From positions 1 to 51,659 of the forward strand of contig CALEWY010000077.1 of assembly GCA_937925335.1 (NCBI GenBank): DNA of 51,659 nucleotides. The letters run 5' to 3'. The DNA is from an uncultured Acidimicrobiales bacterium. GTDB lineage: Bacteria; Actinomycetota; Acidimicrobiia; Acidimicrobiales; SZUA-35. This document shows positions 42,343-50,910 of this stretch, piece after piece. The translations under genes were made by a program, and so were the position numbers. Numbering within the stretch: position 1 is the stretch's first letter; every line of letters begins with the position of its first letter. The notes beneath the pieces are model-generated. The model had not been told where the DNA came from and searched no databases. It saw only the letters and a program-made list of their open reading frames with translations.

Positions 42343-43091
42343 AGCAGAAGCGGCTTGACCCGGATCGTCTGCGCGCACTCGAAGAAGAGCGTGACTTTCT
42401 CCTCGCATCGATCGACGATCTCGACGCCGAATACGCAAGCGGCGATCTCGACGACGCCGACTATCGAGAACTGCACGACGACTACACCGTGCGGGCCGCT
42501 GACTCGATCCGCTCGATCGATGAGTTTCGCAACGAGGTTGCCGAAACCAAATCGGAGAAGTCGTTCGGTCGCTCAGTCGCGTGGGTTGCCGGCCTGTTGT
42601 TCTTCGCCGTTGGGGCCGGCTGGCTGCTCGCCCAGGCGACGGGCGAACGGGGAGCGAACGGTCAGATCACCGGTGAGATCGATCAGAGTCTTCGCCAGCG
42701 CGTGCTCGAGTGCCAACAGTTCGGTGGCCAGGGAATGATCCAGGAGGCGCTGACCTGTTTTGATGCGGTGCTCGAGGAAGACCCGCAGAACGTCGAGGCA
42801 CTGAGCTACCGGGGCTGGTTCCTCGTGCTCACCGCCGGAACGGCTCAACAAAATGGGCAGAACGAATCCGCAGACGAATTGATCCTGAGTGCTCAAGCCA
42901 ACTTCGACCGCGCCGTTGAAGTCGATCCGAACTACCCCGACGTCCGAGCCTTTCGAACCGTCGTGTTCGAAGGTTTGGGCGAACCCGAAGCGGCGTGTGA
43001 TGAGATCACGATTCTCGAAACACTCGAGACCCCGCCGATCATCTTCGAGTTGATCGCCCCGATCGCCCAACGCCTCGACTGTTCGCCGTAG
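42339..43091 (+). CDS. ccmI: CcmI-like protein with TPR-like repeats
   Basis: 250 residues from GTG 42339. N-terminal coiled-coil region (LEEERDFLLASIDDLDAEYA, then DADYRELHDDYTVRA), as in CcmI, a membrane helix (VAWVAGLLFFAVGAGWLLA), then TPR-like helices with ALTCFDAVLEEDPQNVEALS and NFDRAVEVDPNYPDV. CcmI binds the C-terminus of apocytochrome c. It is shorter than proteobacterial CcmI and so named by position and layout. It is the last gene of the ccm operon, 3 bases from the opposing AhpD-like gene. Confidence 0.78.
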   Translation: MKQKRLDPDRLRALEEERDFLLASIDDLDAEYASGDLDDADYRELHDDYTVRAADSIRSIDEFRNEVAETKSEKSFGRSVAWVAGLLFFAVGAGWLLAQATGERGANGQITGEIDQSLRQRVLECQQFGGQGMIQEALTCFDAVLEEDPQNVEALSYRGWFLVLTAGTAQQNGQNESADELILSAQANFDRAVEVDPNYPDVRAFRTVVFEGLGEPEAACDEITILETLETPPIIFELIAPIAQRLDCSP

Positions 43092-43094
43092 CGC

Positions 43095-43667
43095 TCACCG
43101 AGCCATCGTGTAGAAATCGTCGTTGGGTCGCATCGACGAGAGGTTGGCAAGACGGTTCGACTGGGCGAAGAAGGCCGTGATGGCCCCGACGTCCCAGATC
43201 TCGTCGTCGGTGAGGCCATCGGCTCGCAGTGCGTCGAGGTCGGCGTCGGTGATCGACCCGGAGTCGTTCGTCATCCGAAGTGCGAACTCCACGATCGTTC
43301 GTTCTCGGTCGCTCAGATCGGCCTTGAACGGGTTCGTTGCCAGCTGGTCGGCGATCAGCGAGTCTTTCGCTCGGATGCGCAGGATCGCACCGTGGGCGAT
43401 CACGCAGTAGAGGCAGTCGTTGAGCGCGCTCGTCGCCACGACGATCATCTCGCGCTCGGCCTTGGAGAGGCCATCTGACTTGTCCATCAGGGCATCGTGA
43501 TGGGCGAAGAACGCTCGAAACTCGTCGGGTCGATGTGCGAGTGCCAGGAAAACGTTCGGGACGAATCCGGACTTCTCCTGCACCGTTTCGATCATCGTCC
43601 GAATGTCGTCGGGCATGTCGGCGAGTTCGGGAATCGGGAAACGAGAGATCGGTTGGTCAGAGGCCAT
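43095..43667 (-). CDS. AhpD-like peroxidase-related protein (carboxymuconolactone decarboxylase family)
   Basis: 190 residues from ATG 43667. The CMD/AhpD core shows SKAEREMIVVATSALNDCLY with C-L-Y-C-V-I-A-H, the CxxCxxxH active-site motif, and ADLSDRERTIVEFALRMT. The C-terminal block (DVGAITAFFAQSNRLANLS) marks the 'uncharacterized peroxidase-related enzyme' subgroup. It likely reduces peroxides with a disulfide-shuttling partner. It follows the histidine kinase by 13 bases, so it belongs to the two-component operon. Confidence 0.86.
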   Translation of the reverse strand: MASDQPISRFPIPELADMPDDIRTMIETVQEKSGFVPNVFLALAHRPDEFRAFFAHHDALMDKSDGLSKAEREMIVVATSALNDCLYCVIAHGAILRIRAKDSLIADQLATNPFKADLSDRERTIVEFALRMTNDSGSITDADLDALRADGLTDDEIWDVGAITAFFAQSNRLANLSSMRPNDDFYTMAR

Positions 43668-43680
43668 GCCGAGATGATCG

Positions 43681-45009
43681 CTACGTGCGAATCGCGAGAA
43701 CAAATCGAGCGCCGCCGATCGGGCTCTCTTCGCACCGCACCGAACCGCCATGCGCCTGAGCGATGGCTGCGACGAGGGCGAGGCCGAGGCCCGATCCTCC
43801 CGCGCTGCGAGATCGACCATCGTCGAGACGCACGAACCGCTCGAACACGTGCTCTCGCTGGTCAGGGGCAACCCCCGGGCCGTCGTCGTCGACCATGACG
43901 GTGAAGAACTCAGCGGTCTGGCTGGTGCTCACCTCGACCCGGCTGGTCGCATGGCGGACGGCGTTCGACAGGAGGTTGTTCACCGCTCGGCCGAGCTGCG
44001 TTCGATTTGCTTCGATCGTGGCTGGACTGAGCTTGGACTCGACCCTGACCCGAGCGGCATCGTCGTCGCCCATGGCGTCTCGAACCGCCGTCACTTCGGC
44101 GCTGATGACCTCATCGACGTCGACCGGCTCGCGGCTAGCGTCCTCGTTGCCATCGGCGAGTTGGGTGAGATCGTCGAGCACCGATTCGAGCCGTGCGGCG
44201 CCTCGAGCGAGCACGCCGAGTGTTGGTTGTGCCTCGGCCGGTAGATCGTGACGCATCCCGAGAAGTTCGGAAGCCCCCTTCACCGCCGTCAGCGGGGATC
44301 GGAGTTCATGCGACGCGTCAGACACGAACTCGCGTTGGCGGATCAAGCCTGCGTCGAGGCGGTCCAGCATGTCGTTCAGCGTCTCGGTGAGCGATGCGAT
44401 CTCATCGCCGGAATCGGGCACCGGAAGCCGACCGCGAGAATTCGAAGGAGCGATCCTGGCCGCCTCAGCAGCGATGGCGGTGACGGGCCGAAGAGCTGCA
44501 CCGATCGCAAACCAGATGGCGAGGCCACCGAGTAGGACCAGCAACGGGACAACGACGGCGAGCGTCCACGCCAGACGGTCCACGCTCCGGCTGATGATGC
44601 CGAAGGGAGTGAATGCAACCAGCTCGAGTTCGTTGCCACCCGGATCGACCATCACCCGAGTCGTCTCGAACCAGTTGCCAGGATCGACGAAGTCGAGTTC
44701 GTCGAACTGCTCACCTGATTCGTCGAATTCGAATTCAACGAACGACGCGTTGATCGCGTTGCCGAACGCATCGAAGATCACGAACTCGGTGCCATCGGCT
44801 CCGATGGGCAAGAGCACGGTGTCGGCCGCCGCACCGTCGTTGATCGCGGCTTCAACCCGATCGAGAACCATCTCGTTCTGTGCCTGTGAATCGCTGCGTA
44901 GCGCCCCACTCAGGCTGCGCACCGTGACCCAGGCTCCGATGCCGAGAACGAGCGCGAGTGTGATCACCCCGATCAGCGTGATGCGCCAGCGAATGGAGCC
45001 GCCCATCAC
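43681..45009 (-). CDS. Sensor histidine kinase
   Basis: 442 residues. Two membrane helices (ITLIGVITLALVLGIGAW and TLAVVVPLLVLLGGLAIW) flank a ~110-residue extracytoplasmic acidic sensor region. Then HAMP (LRPVTAIAAEAARIAPSNSR), HisKA with H234 in SDASHELRSPL, N-box NLLSNAVRHA, G1 DDDGPGV and G2 GGSGLGLALV. It phosphorylates the response regulator encoded just upstream, whose stop overlaps its start (ATGA). The signal is unknown; the AhpD-like gene downstream hints at oxidative stress. Confidence 0.92.
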   Translation of the reverse strand: MMGGSIRWRITLIGVITLALVLGIGAWVTVRSLSGALRSDSQAQNEMVLDRVEAAINDGAAADTVLLPIGADGTEFVIFDAFGNAINASFVEFEFDESGEQFDELDFVDPGNWFETTRVMVDPGGNELELVAFTPFGIISRSVDRLAWTLAVVVPLLVLLGGLAIWFAIGAALRPVTAIAAEAARIAPSNSRGRLPVPDSGDEIASLTETLNDMLDRLDAGLIRQREFVSDASHELRSPLTAVKGASELLGMRHDLPAEAQPTLGVLARGAARLESVLDDLTQLADGNEDASREPVDVDEVISAEVTAVRDAMGDDDAARVRVESKLSPATIEANRTQLGRAVNNLLSNAVRHATSRVEVSTSQTAEFFTVMVDDDGPGVAPDQREHVFERFVRLDDGRSRSAGGSGLGLALVAAIAQAHGGSVRCEESPIGGARFVLAIRT

Positions 45010-45686
45010 GCTCGAATCCGGTAGCCCAGGCCGCGGATGTTTTCCACGGTCTCTTTGCCGAGCTTGGAACGCAGGTAATGGAGGTAGACGTCGGCGACGT
45101 TCGGATCGCCGTCGAAATCGAGCCCCCAGACGGCCCGCACGAGATCGAGACGAGAGACCGGATCGTCACCGGCTCGCATCAGGGTCTCGAGCACTTCACC
45201 CTGTCGTGCGCTGAGCTGAATCGACTCGCCCTCGAAGGTGCAGGTTCGCGATCGAGGCTCCAACACCACACCGCCACGCTGCAAGACATCGCTCGGGTCG
45301 CCACCGGCGGGGGCTCGTCGAAGCAGTGCTCGGACCCGAGCGCACAACACGGCGGGGGAGAAGGGCTTGCGAAGGTAATCGTCCGCGCCGACATCAAACC
45401 CGTCGGTTTCGTCATACTCGCCGACCTTGGCGGTCAGCATCAGGATCGGCGTCGTGACCCCTTCTTCGCGCAGTGTTTCGCACACCTTGTAGCCGTTCAT
45501 GCCCGGCATGAGAATGTCGAGCAGAATCACGCCGTAATCGCCTTCGCGAGCCATCCACAGCCCATCGAGGCCATCAGAGGCGCGGTCCACGCTGTGGCCG
45601 TCAGCTTGGAGTGCGGCTTCGATAATCACCGCGATGTCGTCGTCGTCCTCGACGATGAGGAGTCTCATCGACACAAACAATGACAT
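45006..45686 (-). CDS. OmpR/PhoB-type response regulator
   Basis: 226 residues from ATG 45686, chosen because AGGGA lies four bases upstream; the usual family start MRLLIVEDD is six codons later (45668). Receiver domain with phospho-acceptor D51 (MRLL numbering) in ILLDILMPGMNGY, Thr/Lys in MLTAKVG and RKPFSP. The C-terminal winged helix is of the OmpR type (SARQGEVLETLM, then VADVYLHYLRSKLGKE and GLGYRIRA). It is likely autoregulated with its kinase. Confidence 0.92.
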   Translation of the reverse strand: MSLFVSMRLLIVEDDDDIAVIIEAALQADGHSVDRASDGLDGLWMAREGDYGVILLDILMPGMNGYKVCETLREEGVTTPILMLTAKVGEYDETDGFDVGADDYLRKPFSPAVLCARVRALLRRAPAGGDPSDVLQRGGVVLEPRSRTCTFEGESIQLSARQGEVLETLMRAGDDPVSRLDLVRAVWGLDFDGDPNVADVYLHYLRSKLGKETVENIRGLGYRIRA

Positions 45687-45713
45687 GCGCTCCCTAGAAA
45701 GCGGCGGAGGTGA

Positions 45714-45727
45714 CGGGGAAGTCCCCG
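45714..45727. promoter_or_regulatory. 14-bp inverted repeat upstream of response regulator
   Basis: CGGGGA-AG-TCCCCG is a perfect repeat with 6-base arms, 27 bases upstream of the response-regulator start. It could be an operator or a small 5' hairpin; no T-run follows, so it is not a standard terminator. Confidence 0.35.
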
Positions 45728-45762
45728 GTCCCAAAACTCCATGAATGATCGACGATGGGCGC

Positions 45763-46056
45763 ATGACCATCTCATTCACCCCACCATCCGCACCAACGGT
45801 TGCCCGTTGCATCGCCGATGCTCGAGCGCTCGTCGAAGGTGAGCAGTTCGTCGCTCAGGCCCGATGTGTCGATGCTCTTCTCGACTGCCTCAACGCCGCA
45901 GTTCGAGTCAGCGTGGTCGACACGGTGTTGGAGATTCTCTCCGACATCGCTCACGTCAAGCTTGTGAAGGCAGCCGAGTTCTCATCCGCTCTCGACTTCG
46001 TCCAGATGTCACTGCAGGTCGACGCGGCCTTTGATCACCTGGAGCTCATGCCATAA
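45763..46056 (+). CDS. Small hypothetical protein
   Basis: 97 residues from ATG 45763 (ATG 45745 also in frame). It reads like a single helical domain (VARCIADARALVEGEQFVAQ, then AAVRVSVVDTVLEILSDIAH). No family recognised, no signal peptide or membrane helix. Base composition looks coding. It overlaps the end of the opposing sixA by 22 bases and is divergent from the response regulator. Confidence 0.55.
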   Translation: MTISFTPPSAPTVARCIADARALVEGEQFVAQARCVDALLDCLNAAVRVSVVDTVLEILSDIAHVKLVKAAEFSSALDFVQMSLQVDAAFDHLELMP

Positions 46057-46490
46057 CGCGCACCGGTGAACCGTGTGCCGTCATGGGACACCACCCATAC
46101 CGACGCCTTCTCGCAGCCTCGGCCGGTGATCGGCACGCCTTGCTGGGCAAGGACCTCGAGGAACTCCGGGATGATGTTGCCGTGAGAGCTCACGACTGCG
46201 CCGGTGGTGGTGTGTTCGGACACGAGCTCGATCGCTTCGTGGACCGTCGCTTCTTCCCAGAGAGCATCGCTCTCGATCACCTCGAGCCCGAGGTGTTTGG
46301 CGAGCGGCTCCACCGTTTGAACACAGCGGGTTGCGGTGCTGGAGAGCACAACACCGACATCGACGTCGGCGAGTAGTTCAGCCAGCGACATCGCCTGGTC
46401 ATGACCCTTTTCCGAAAGCGGTCGCCACTTATCGTGAGAGCCCGGACCACGGCTTCCGGCATGCGCGTGGCGGATCAGATACACGTCCAT
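46035..46490 (-). CDS. sixA: Phosphohistidine phosphatase SixA-like
   Basis: 151 residues. The RHG-type motif DVYLIRHAHAG at the start with catalytic His, and second His in VVSSHGNIIPEF; GATRCVQT-like LSSTATRCVQTVEPLAK is the third block. Short length fits SixA, which dephosphorylates phosphohistidine on proteins; other small histidine phosphatases are possible. It lies 33 bases after a PEP-utilizing enzyme with a phospho-His domain on the same strand, a suggestive pairing. Confidence 0.85.
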   Translation of the reverse strand: MDVYLIRHAHAGSRGPGSHDKWRPLSEKGHDQAMSLAELLADVDVGVVLSSTATRCVQTVEPLAKHLGLEVIESDALWEEATVHEAIELVSEHTTTGAVVSSHGNIIPEFLEVLAQQGVPITGRGCEKASVWVVSHDGTRFTGARYGMSSR

Positions 46491-46523
46491 CAGGCGCTCA
46501 GGCTATCCCCTCAGTACCGTCCC

Positions 46524-48320
46524 TCAGGGCAGCTCGATGACCGTGACGGATCCGTCCGTTCCGTTGACTTCGATGAGGGCACCGTCGGGGATCCGACGCG
46601 AGGCATCGGTGACCGACACCGCACACGGGATGCCGAGCTCGCGGCTGACGATCACGGCGTGGCTCATCACCGCGCCGACGTCGACGACGACGGCTTCGGC
46701 TGGGACGAACAACGGCGTCCAACTCGGGTCGGTGAGTGGTGCGATCAACACGTCGCCCGGCTCGAGCCCTCGTGGATCGCCGGGATCGGTGACCACCCGG
46801 GCTCGACCTCTCGCAATACCGAGACATCCGGGCAGACCGGTGAGGGTTTCGCCGGGTGTCACCGTCGTGCGGGCGGCATCTCGTCGCTCCCACTCCTCGA
46901 GCGGTGGTTGCGCGGTGTCGAAGAAGAACGGTGGCTGGCGAGCGTTCAACTCTGCATGGAGCGCCCGGCGATCAGCGATCGTTTCGGCCATCGATGCCGG
47001 ATCGTCGATGTAGCGATCGAGCTCACTCTCGACGCAGAACCACAGATCGCCCGGTGCAGCTGCGGACACACCGCCAGCACGTGCTCGTTCGACCAGCCGG
47101 CGGTCGAGCTCCTTCGCCTGTAGCCGGGATCCGTGGATGGCCCGGACGACGGTGGTCTTGGTTCGCTCGCGGCTCTGTGAATACAACCGAGCTGCGGTGA
47201 GGGCGCTCAAGAAGATCTTCTTCACCGGCCACTTGAGCTTGGCGAGGGTCTCGGCCTCGAGTTCGTGGCGTTCGGCTTCAAGCCGATCACGCTGCGCTGA
47301 CGGGTCGTGCGAGGCCTCGGCGCCGCGCATGCGATCGACCAGGGCGAGGGGGAGTTCGGGTTTGGTCTCCCAGGTGTCGAATGCGGTGTCCCACTCGTTC
47401 GGTCCACGGCTCCCAAACTCGGCGATGAAGCCGGCGAACTCGGTGTTGAACTCAGCAGCGGCTGGCTCGTCATCAAGCCGGCCGGCGAGTTCGGACAGCG
47501 GAACATCATCGAACAGGGCGGTCAGTTCGGGGCTCGCGGCAACGGTTCGACCGAGCGACCACAGCGCAACCGACGGAGCGGCCGAATCGACGTCGCCGAG
47601 GCCGGCGAGCAGCCGCACCGCCAGGTTTGGGTCGTCGAGGTTCTTCTCGCACATGCCGGTGAGCACGCTGAGGAGCAGCCCGGCGACGAACGAGGTCTTG
47701 AGATGGGTCTCGAAGAGCTCGGTGAACAACGCCATGAGCTTCGTGGAGCTCTCGGCTCGCAGCTCGGCATCGGTTGCGGTGGCCGGGTCGGTCTGCGAGG
47801 CAAGCGCCTTCTCGACCCTGGCCTGGTCAGCTCGAAGTGTCGCCTTCAGCTCCGAGCCGTCGTCACGAAGGAGCTTCCAAACAAATCGGAGGCCACGAAG
47901 CCCGGCCATGAGGTTCTTGTCGCCGGGTTGTTCGACGTAGGGCGGCGGATCGCCAACACCGAGGAACGAGACGTCGGCATCGGTTGGTTTCCCGCCAGGC
48001 ACTCGTCCGGCGGCAACCCGCTGGATGCTGAGGTTGAGGCAGGCGTAGCCACCGAACACCCCGCTGCCGGTGGAGGTCGTGACCGGGATGTTCTCGAGCT
48101 CCTCCGGGCGAATGAGGCCGCTGTACAAGATGGCGGTGCGCATGGCTTCCTCGCCTGCCACCGCAGCGATCGAGAAGCTCAGTGGCGTGAAGACCTCGGG
48201 ATACACCTCGCCGGCGTTGCCCCGCGTGTAGACGGGGAAGCGCTCGCTCGGGTCGGTGCCGACCCACTTGCCGTTGCCGATCGGTTTCCAGAAGTCTTCC
48301 GTGCCCGCGTTGGTGCCCAT
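46524..48320 (-). CDS. PEP-utilizing enzyme mobile-domain protein
   Basis: 598 residues. The C-terminal ~90 residues form the phosphohistidine swivel domain of PEP synthase/pyruvate phosphate dikinase: GLEPGDVLIAPLTDPSWTPL, then VVVDVGAVMSHAVIVSRELG with the phospho-acceptor His554. The rest (FPVYTRGNAGEVYPEVFTPL at the start and long helical middle) matches the central part of rifampin-phosphotransferase-like proteins. The N-terminal ATP-grasp (nucleotide-binding) domain is absent, so it must take its phosphate from another protein or act only as an acceptor. Transcribed with sixA downstream. Confidence 0.85.
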   Translation of the reverse strand: MGTNAGTEDFWKPIGNGKWVGTDPSERFPVYTRGNAGEVYPEVFTPLSFSIAAVAGEEAMRTAILYSGLIRPEELENIPVTTSTGSGVFGGYACLNLSIQRVAAGRVPGGKPTDADVSFLGVGDPPPYVEQPGDKNLMAGLRGLRFVWKLLRDDGSELKATLRADQARVEKALASQTDPATATDAELRAESSTKLMALFTELFETHLKTSFVAGLLLSVLTGMCEKNLDDPNLAVRLLAGLGDVDSAAPSVALWSLGRTVAASPELTALFDDVPLSELAGRLDDEPAAAEFNTEFAGFIAEFGSRGPNEWDTAFDTWETKPELPLALVDRMRGAEASHDPSAQRDRLEAERHELEAETLAKLKWPVKKIFLSALTAARLYSQSRERTKTTVVRAIHGSRLQAKELDRRLVERARAGGVSAAAPGDLWFCVESELDRYIDDPASMAETIADRRALHAELNARQPPFFFDTAQPPLEEWERRDAARTTVTPGETLTGLPGCLGIARGRARVVTDPGDPRGLEPGDVLIAPLTDPSWTPLFVPAEAVVVDVGAVMSHAVIVSRELGIPCAVSVTDASRRIPDGALIEVNGTDGSVTVIELP

Positions 48321-48340
48321 CGCTCGAAACTACGGCCGGT

Positions 48341-49114
48341 TCAGATGGCGGTCCAGCCACCGTCGACGAAGAGCACCTGGCCGGTGACGTAGGTCGACGC
48401 AGCCGACGCCAAGAACAGCAATGCTCCGTCGAGTTCGCCTTGCACTCCAGGCCGACCCATCGGGGTGTTCGAGGTGATGTAGTTCATGCCGCCGTCGGTA
48501 TCGAACATCTCGCCGTTCATCTCTGTCTCGAACCAGCCCGGCCCGATCGCGTTCACTCGGACGTTCTTTCGTGCCCACTGCGACGCGAGTTCGCGGGTCA
48601 AGTTGTGCAGGCCGCCCTTCGCGGCCGCGTAGCCGGGCGCCTTCAAGCGGCCCCCGCCGCCGTGGCCGAGCACCGAACCGATGTTCACGATCGAACCGGG
48701 GGAGTCATTCTCGATCATCCACTTTGCAGCCCGCCGGGCGAGTTCGTAGGGAGCGACAAGATCGATCTCAATCTCGCGCCGGAACTCGTCGACGTCGTCC
48801 TCGATCGCTGGGAGCACGCGTGAGATACCGGCATTGTTGACGACGATGTCGATTCGTCCGTGTGCCTCAAGTGTGGAATCGATGAGGGTTTGTGGCGCCC
48901 CGTCAGCCGTGATGTCACACGGCGCAGCCGAGGTGTTCGGGATCGACTCGGTCAGCGCCTCGAGGCGTTCCGCTCGACGGGCAGCGAGGACGACGTGTGC
49001 GCCCGCCTCTGACAACACCGTGGCGAACCGCTCACCGAGGCCCGAACTTGCACCGGTCAACACGGCAACCTTTCCATCGAGCGAGAAGAGGTCGGCGGGG
49101 GAGGAGAGTTCCAT
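48341..49114 (-). CDS. Short-chain dehydrogenase/reductase
   Basis: 257 residues. Cofactor motif TGASSGLGERF (T20-G-A-S-S-G-L-G27), NNAGIS, Ser147 in NIGSVLG, and Tyr162-x3-Lys166 in GYAAAKGGL complete the classical SDR active site; VNAIGPGWFETEM follows. Arg47-Arg48 after the second strand suggests NADP(H). The substrate is unknown. It precedes the PEP-utilizing gene by 20 bases on the same strand and is divergent from the RidA gene across 25 bases. Confidence 0.92.
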   Translation of the reverse strand: MELSSPADLFSLDGKVAVLTGASSGLGERFATVLSEAGAHVVLAARRAERLEALTESIPNTSAAPCDITADGAPQTLIDSTLEAHGRIDIVVNNAGISRVLPAIEDDVDEFRREIEIDLVAPYELARRAAKWMIENDSPGSIVNIGSVLGHGGGGRLKAPGYAAAKGGLHNLTRELASQWARKNVRVNAIGPGWFETEMNGEMFDTDGGMNYITSNTPMGRPGVQGELDGALLFLASAASTYVTGQVLFVDGGWTAI

Positions 49115-49139
49115 CGGCGAATCGTGCCACCATCAGCGG

Positions 49140-49544
49140 ATGGCAACCACTTCGGATTCGAGAAGGCGACAGCTGAACCCTCCGGGTCTTGCCCCGCCCG
49201 CCGCCAACTACGCCCACGCGGTGGAGTCGACCGGCGTGACGCGAATGGTGCACACCTCCGGCATCGTGCCAACGAGCCCCGATGGCACCGTGCCCGACGA
49301 CATCGGCGAACAATCCGATGTGGTTTGGGCGACGATCCTCGCGCTGTTGGCTGATGCGGACATGGGGCCGACAAACGTCGTGTCGGTGACGACCTACGCC
49401 GTCGTCGGTGAGGAGCTCGGTCCGGTGATGGCGGCCCGGGATCGAGCGCTCGGCGGACACCTGGCGGCATCGACCCTCGTCACCGTCCCCGCTCTTGCCA
49501 ACCCCGCCTGGAAGATGGAGATCGCGGTCGTTGCAACGGCATAG
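49140..49544 (+). CDS. RidA/YjgF family protein
   Basis: 134 residues from ATG 49140. RidA features: LNPPGLAPPAANYAHAVEST, MVHTSGIVPTSPDGTVPDDI and a C-terminal strand KMEIAVVATA. RidA proteins deaminate reactive enamine/imine intermediates. The catalytic Arg normally found near the C-terminus (in the P-R/x-L-v-E-Ie block) is not evident in NPAWKMEIA, so it may be a non-deaminase subgroup member. Overlaps the DNA-alkylation gene by 14 bases. Confidence 0.85.
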   Translation: MATTSDSRRRQLNPPGLAPPAANYAHAVESTGVTRMVHTSGIVPTSPDGTVPDDIGEQSDVVWATILALLADADMGPTNVVSVTTYAVVGEELGPVMAARDRALGGHLAASTLVTVPALANPAWKMEIAVVATA

Positions 49545-50247
49545 CTTTGACTCGCTCCAAGATGAGGTGTTACCGCTGCTCGAGGCGCTCGCACCACCGC
49601 CGGAGGTTGGTGAGCGGATCCGCATCGATCGCGGTTCGGACCTTCGCCATCTCGGGGTGAGGACACCAGCCCGTCGCAAGCTCGTCGCCAACGGGTTCTC
49701 CTTTACTCGCAGTGACGATGACGATGCCGACGTTCTGGCCGCGTGGAACACGCTGTGGCAGTCGACGGATGTGGCCGACGTGATGTTTCTGCCGCTCGAC
49801 TACTACCGGTCTCGAGTGGCGGTCAGCGTCCCGCCGGGTCTGTGGGACGCGACGTTGGGCTGGATCGACCGAATCGACAACTGGGCCCACGCCGATGACC
49901 TCGCTCGGATCTACTCGTGGATGTTGGCCGCCGACCCCGACGGTGTGTATCCAACGCTCCAAACCTGGAACGAACGCACCGATCTCTGGCATCGCCGCAT
50001 CTCGATCGTCAGCCTCGTGCACTACAGCGGCAAGAACGCCTTCTTCATGCCCATCGATTCTGTTCTGCCTCTGCTCGAGGACACGGTGCATGATTCGCGG
50101 CCCCTCATCCAAAAGGCGATCGGCTGGGTCTTGCGAGAAGCAAGCGTCGATCACCCAGATGCGGTTGCAACGTTCATCGAGGAGCACCGAGAGGTGCTGA
50201 GCGGACCCGCCCGTCGGCGAGCCGAGAGCAAGCTCGGACCAACGTGA
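49531..50247 (+). CDS. DNA alkylation repair protein, AlkD-like
   Basis: 238 residues from TTG 49531 (no ATG nearby; start uncertain). A HEAT-like helical protein with YYRSRVAVSVPPGLWDATL, GWIDRIDNWAHADDLARIY and WNERTDLWHRRISIVSLVH, which correspond to the AlkD blocks carrying Trp, Asp and Arg of the active cleft (W118, D122/D123, R155/R156). AlkD removes 3- or 7-alkylated purines without base flipping. Starts within the RidA gene. Confidence 0.8.
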   Translation: MQRHSFDSLQDEVLPLLEALAPPPEVGERIRIDRGSDLRHLGVRTPARRKLVANGFSFTRSDDDDADVLAAWNTLWQSTDVADVMFLPLDYYRSRVAVSVPPGLWDATLGWIDRIDNWAHADDLARIYSWMLAADPDGVYPTLQTWNERTDLWHRRISIVSLVHYSGKNAFFMPIDSVLPLLEDTVHDSRPLIQKAIGWVLREASVDHPDAVATFIEEHREVLSGPARRRAESKLGPT

Positions 50248-50262
50248 CCTACGATCCGATTC

Positions 50263-50910
50263 GTGTCTGATCTGAGCCCGCAGCATTCGAGTCCGCAGCA
50301 TTCGAGCCCGCAGAGCCCTCGCCCGACCGATGTCGTCGACGACAACGACCGGGAGGTGATGCTGCAACGCATCAAACATGCCGTCGGCGAAGACAACCTT
50401 CCGTTCGAACAACTCGACGATCGGTTCGACGCGATCTACGCAGCATCGACTCGTGGCGAACTCGAGGCGGTTGTTGCTGACCTTCCAGCGCCCGCAGCTC
50501 CGGTGCCCGTCCGTCCGACCGTCGCTCATCCGGCTCCTCGATCAAGCTTCAGCCTCATCGGTGATCTCGAGGTTGGCGGTGAGGTCAGCGTCGAGGGTGA
50601 CTTGAAGGCGGTCTCCATCGTCGGTGATATGACCATCGATCTGTCGAACGCCATCATCCCCGGCGATGTGACGATCACGGTCAACTCGATCATCGGCGAC
50701 ACCACCGTGATCGTGCCCGACGGCGTTCGAGCGTCGCTCGAGTGCAACTCAATCGTTGGCGAACGCAAGGTCTTGTTGTCCGAGGCTCGAGCGGGCGCAC
50801 CGATCATTCGCATCGTCGGCTTCTCGGTCCTGGGTGACGTCCGGCTGTATTCGTTGTCTCGTGTTCCCGAGGGCCTCTTCCGCCGAATCTGGAAACGCCT
50901 CACCCGGTGA
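50263..50910 (+). CDS. DUF1707 protein with LiaF-like C-terminal domain
   Basis: 215 residues from GTG 50263. After a repeated PQHSSPQHSSPQS start comes the DUF1707 (SHOCT-like) module: LQRIKHAVGEDNLPFEQLDD then RFDAIYAASTRGELEAVVAD. The C-terminal beta-helix of the LiaF/DUF2154 kind shows SIVGDMTIDLSNAI, then SIIGDTTVIVPDGV and SIVGERKVLLSEA. Such proteins sit at the membrane side in cell-wall stress response. No membrane helix is present here. Overlaps the DinB gene by four bases. Confidence 0.84.
   Translation: MSDLSPQHSSPQHSSPQSPRPTDVVDDNDREVMLQRIKHAVGEDNLPFEQLDDRFDAIYAASTRGELEAVVADLPAPAAPVPVRPTVAHPAPRSSFSLIGDLEVGGEVSVEGDLKAVSIVGDMTIDLSNAIIPGDVTITVNSIIGDTTVIVPDGVRASLECNSIVGERKVLLSEARAGAPIIRIVGFSVLGDVRLYSLSRVPEGLFRRIWKRLTR
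50278..50307 (+). repeat. 15-bp tandem duplication in DUF1707 gene
   Basis: CCGCAGCATTCGAGT (50278-50292) and CCGCAGCATTCGAGC (50293-50307), followed by a partial third unit. They keep frame and encode PQHSS twice at the N-terminus. Confidence 0.85.

Noticed and set aside
45714..45727. Intrinsic terminator
   Set aside because: The hairpin is short and is not followed by a T-run on either strand; it lies in a divergent promoter region.
47307..48392. Plus-strand frame of 361 codons
   Set aside because: Shadow of the PEP-utilizing enzyme gene; low-complexity, no domain.
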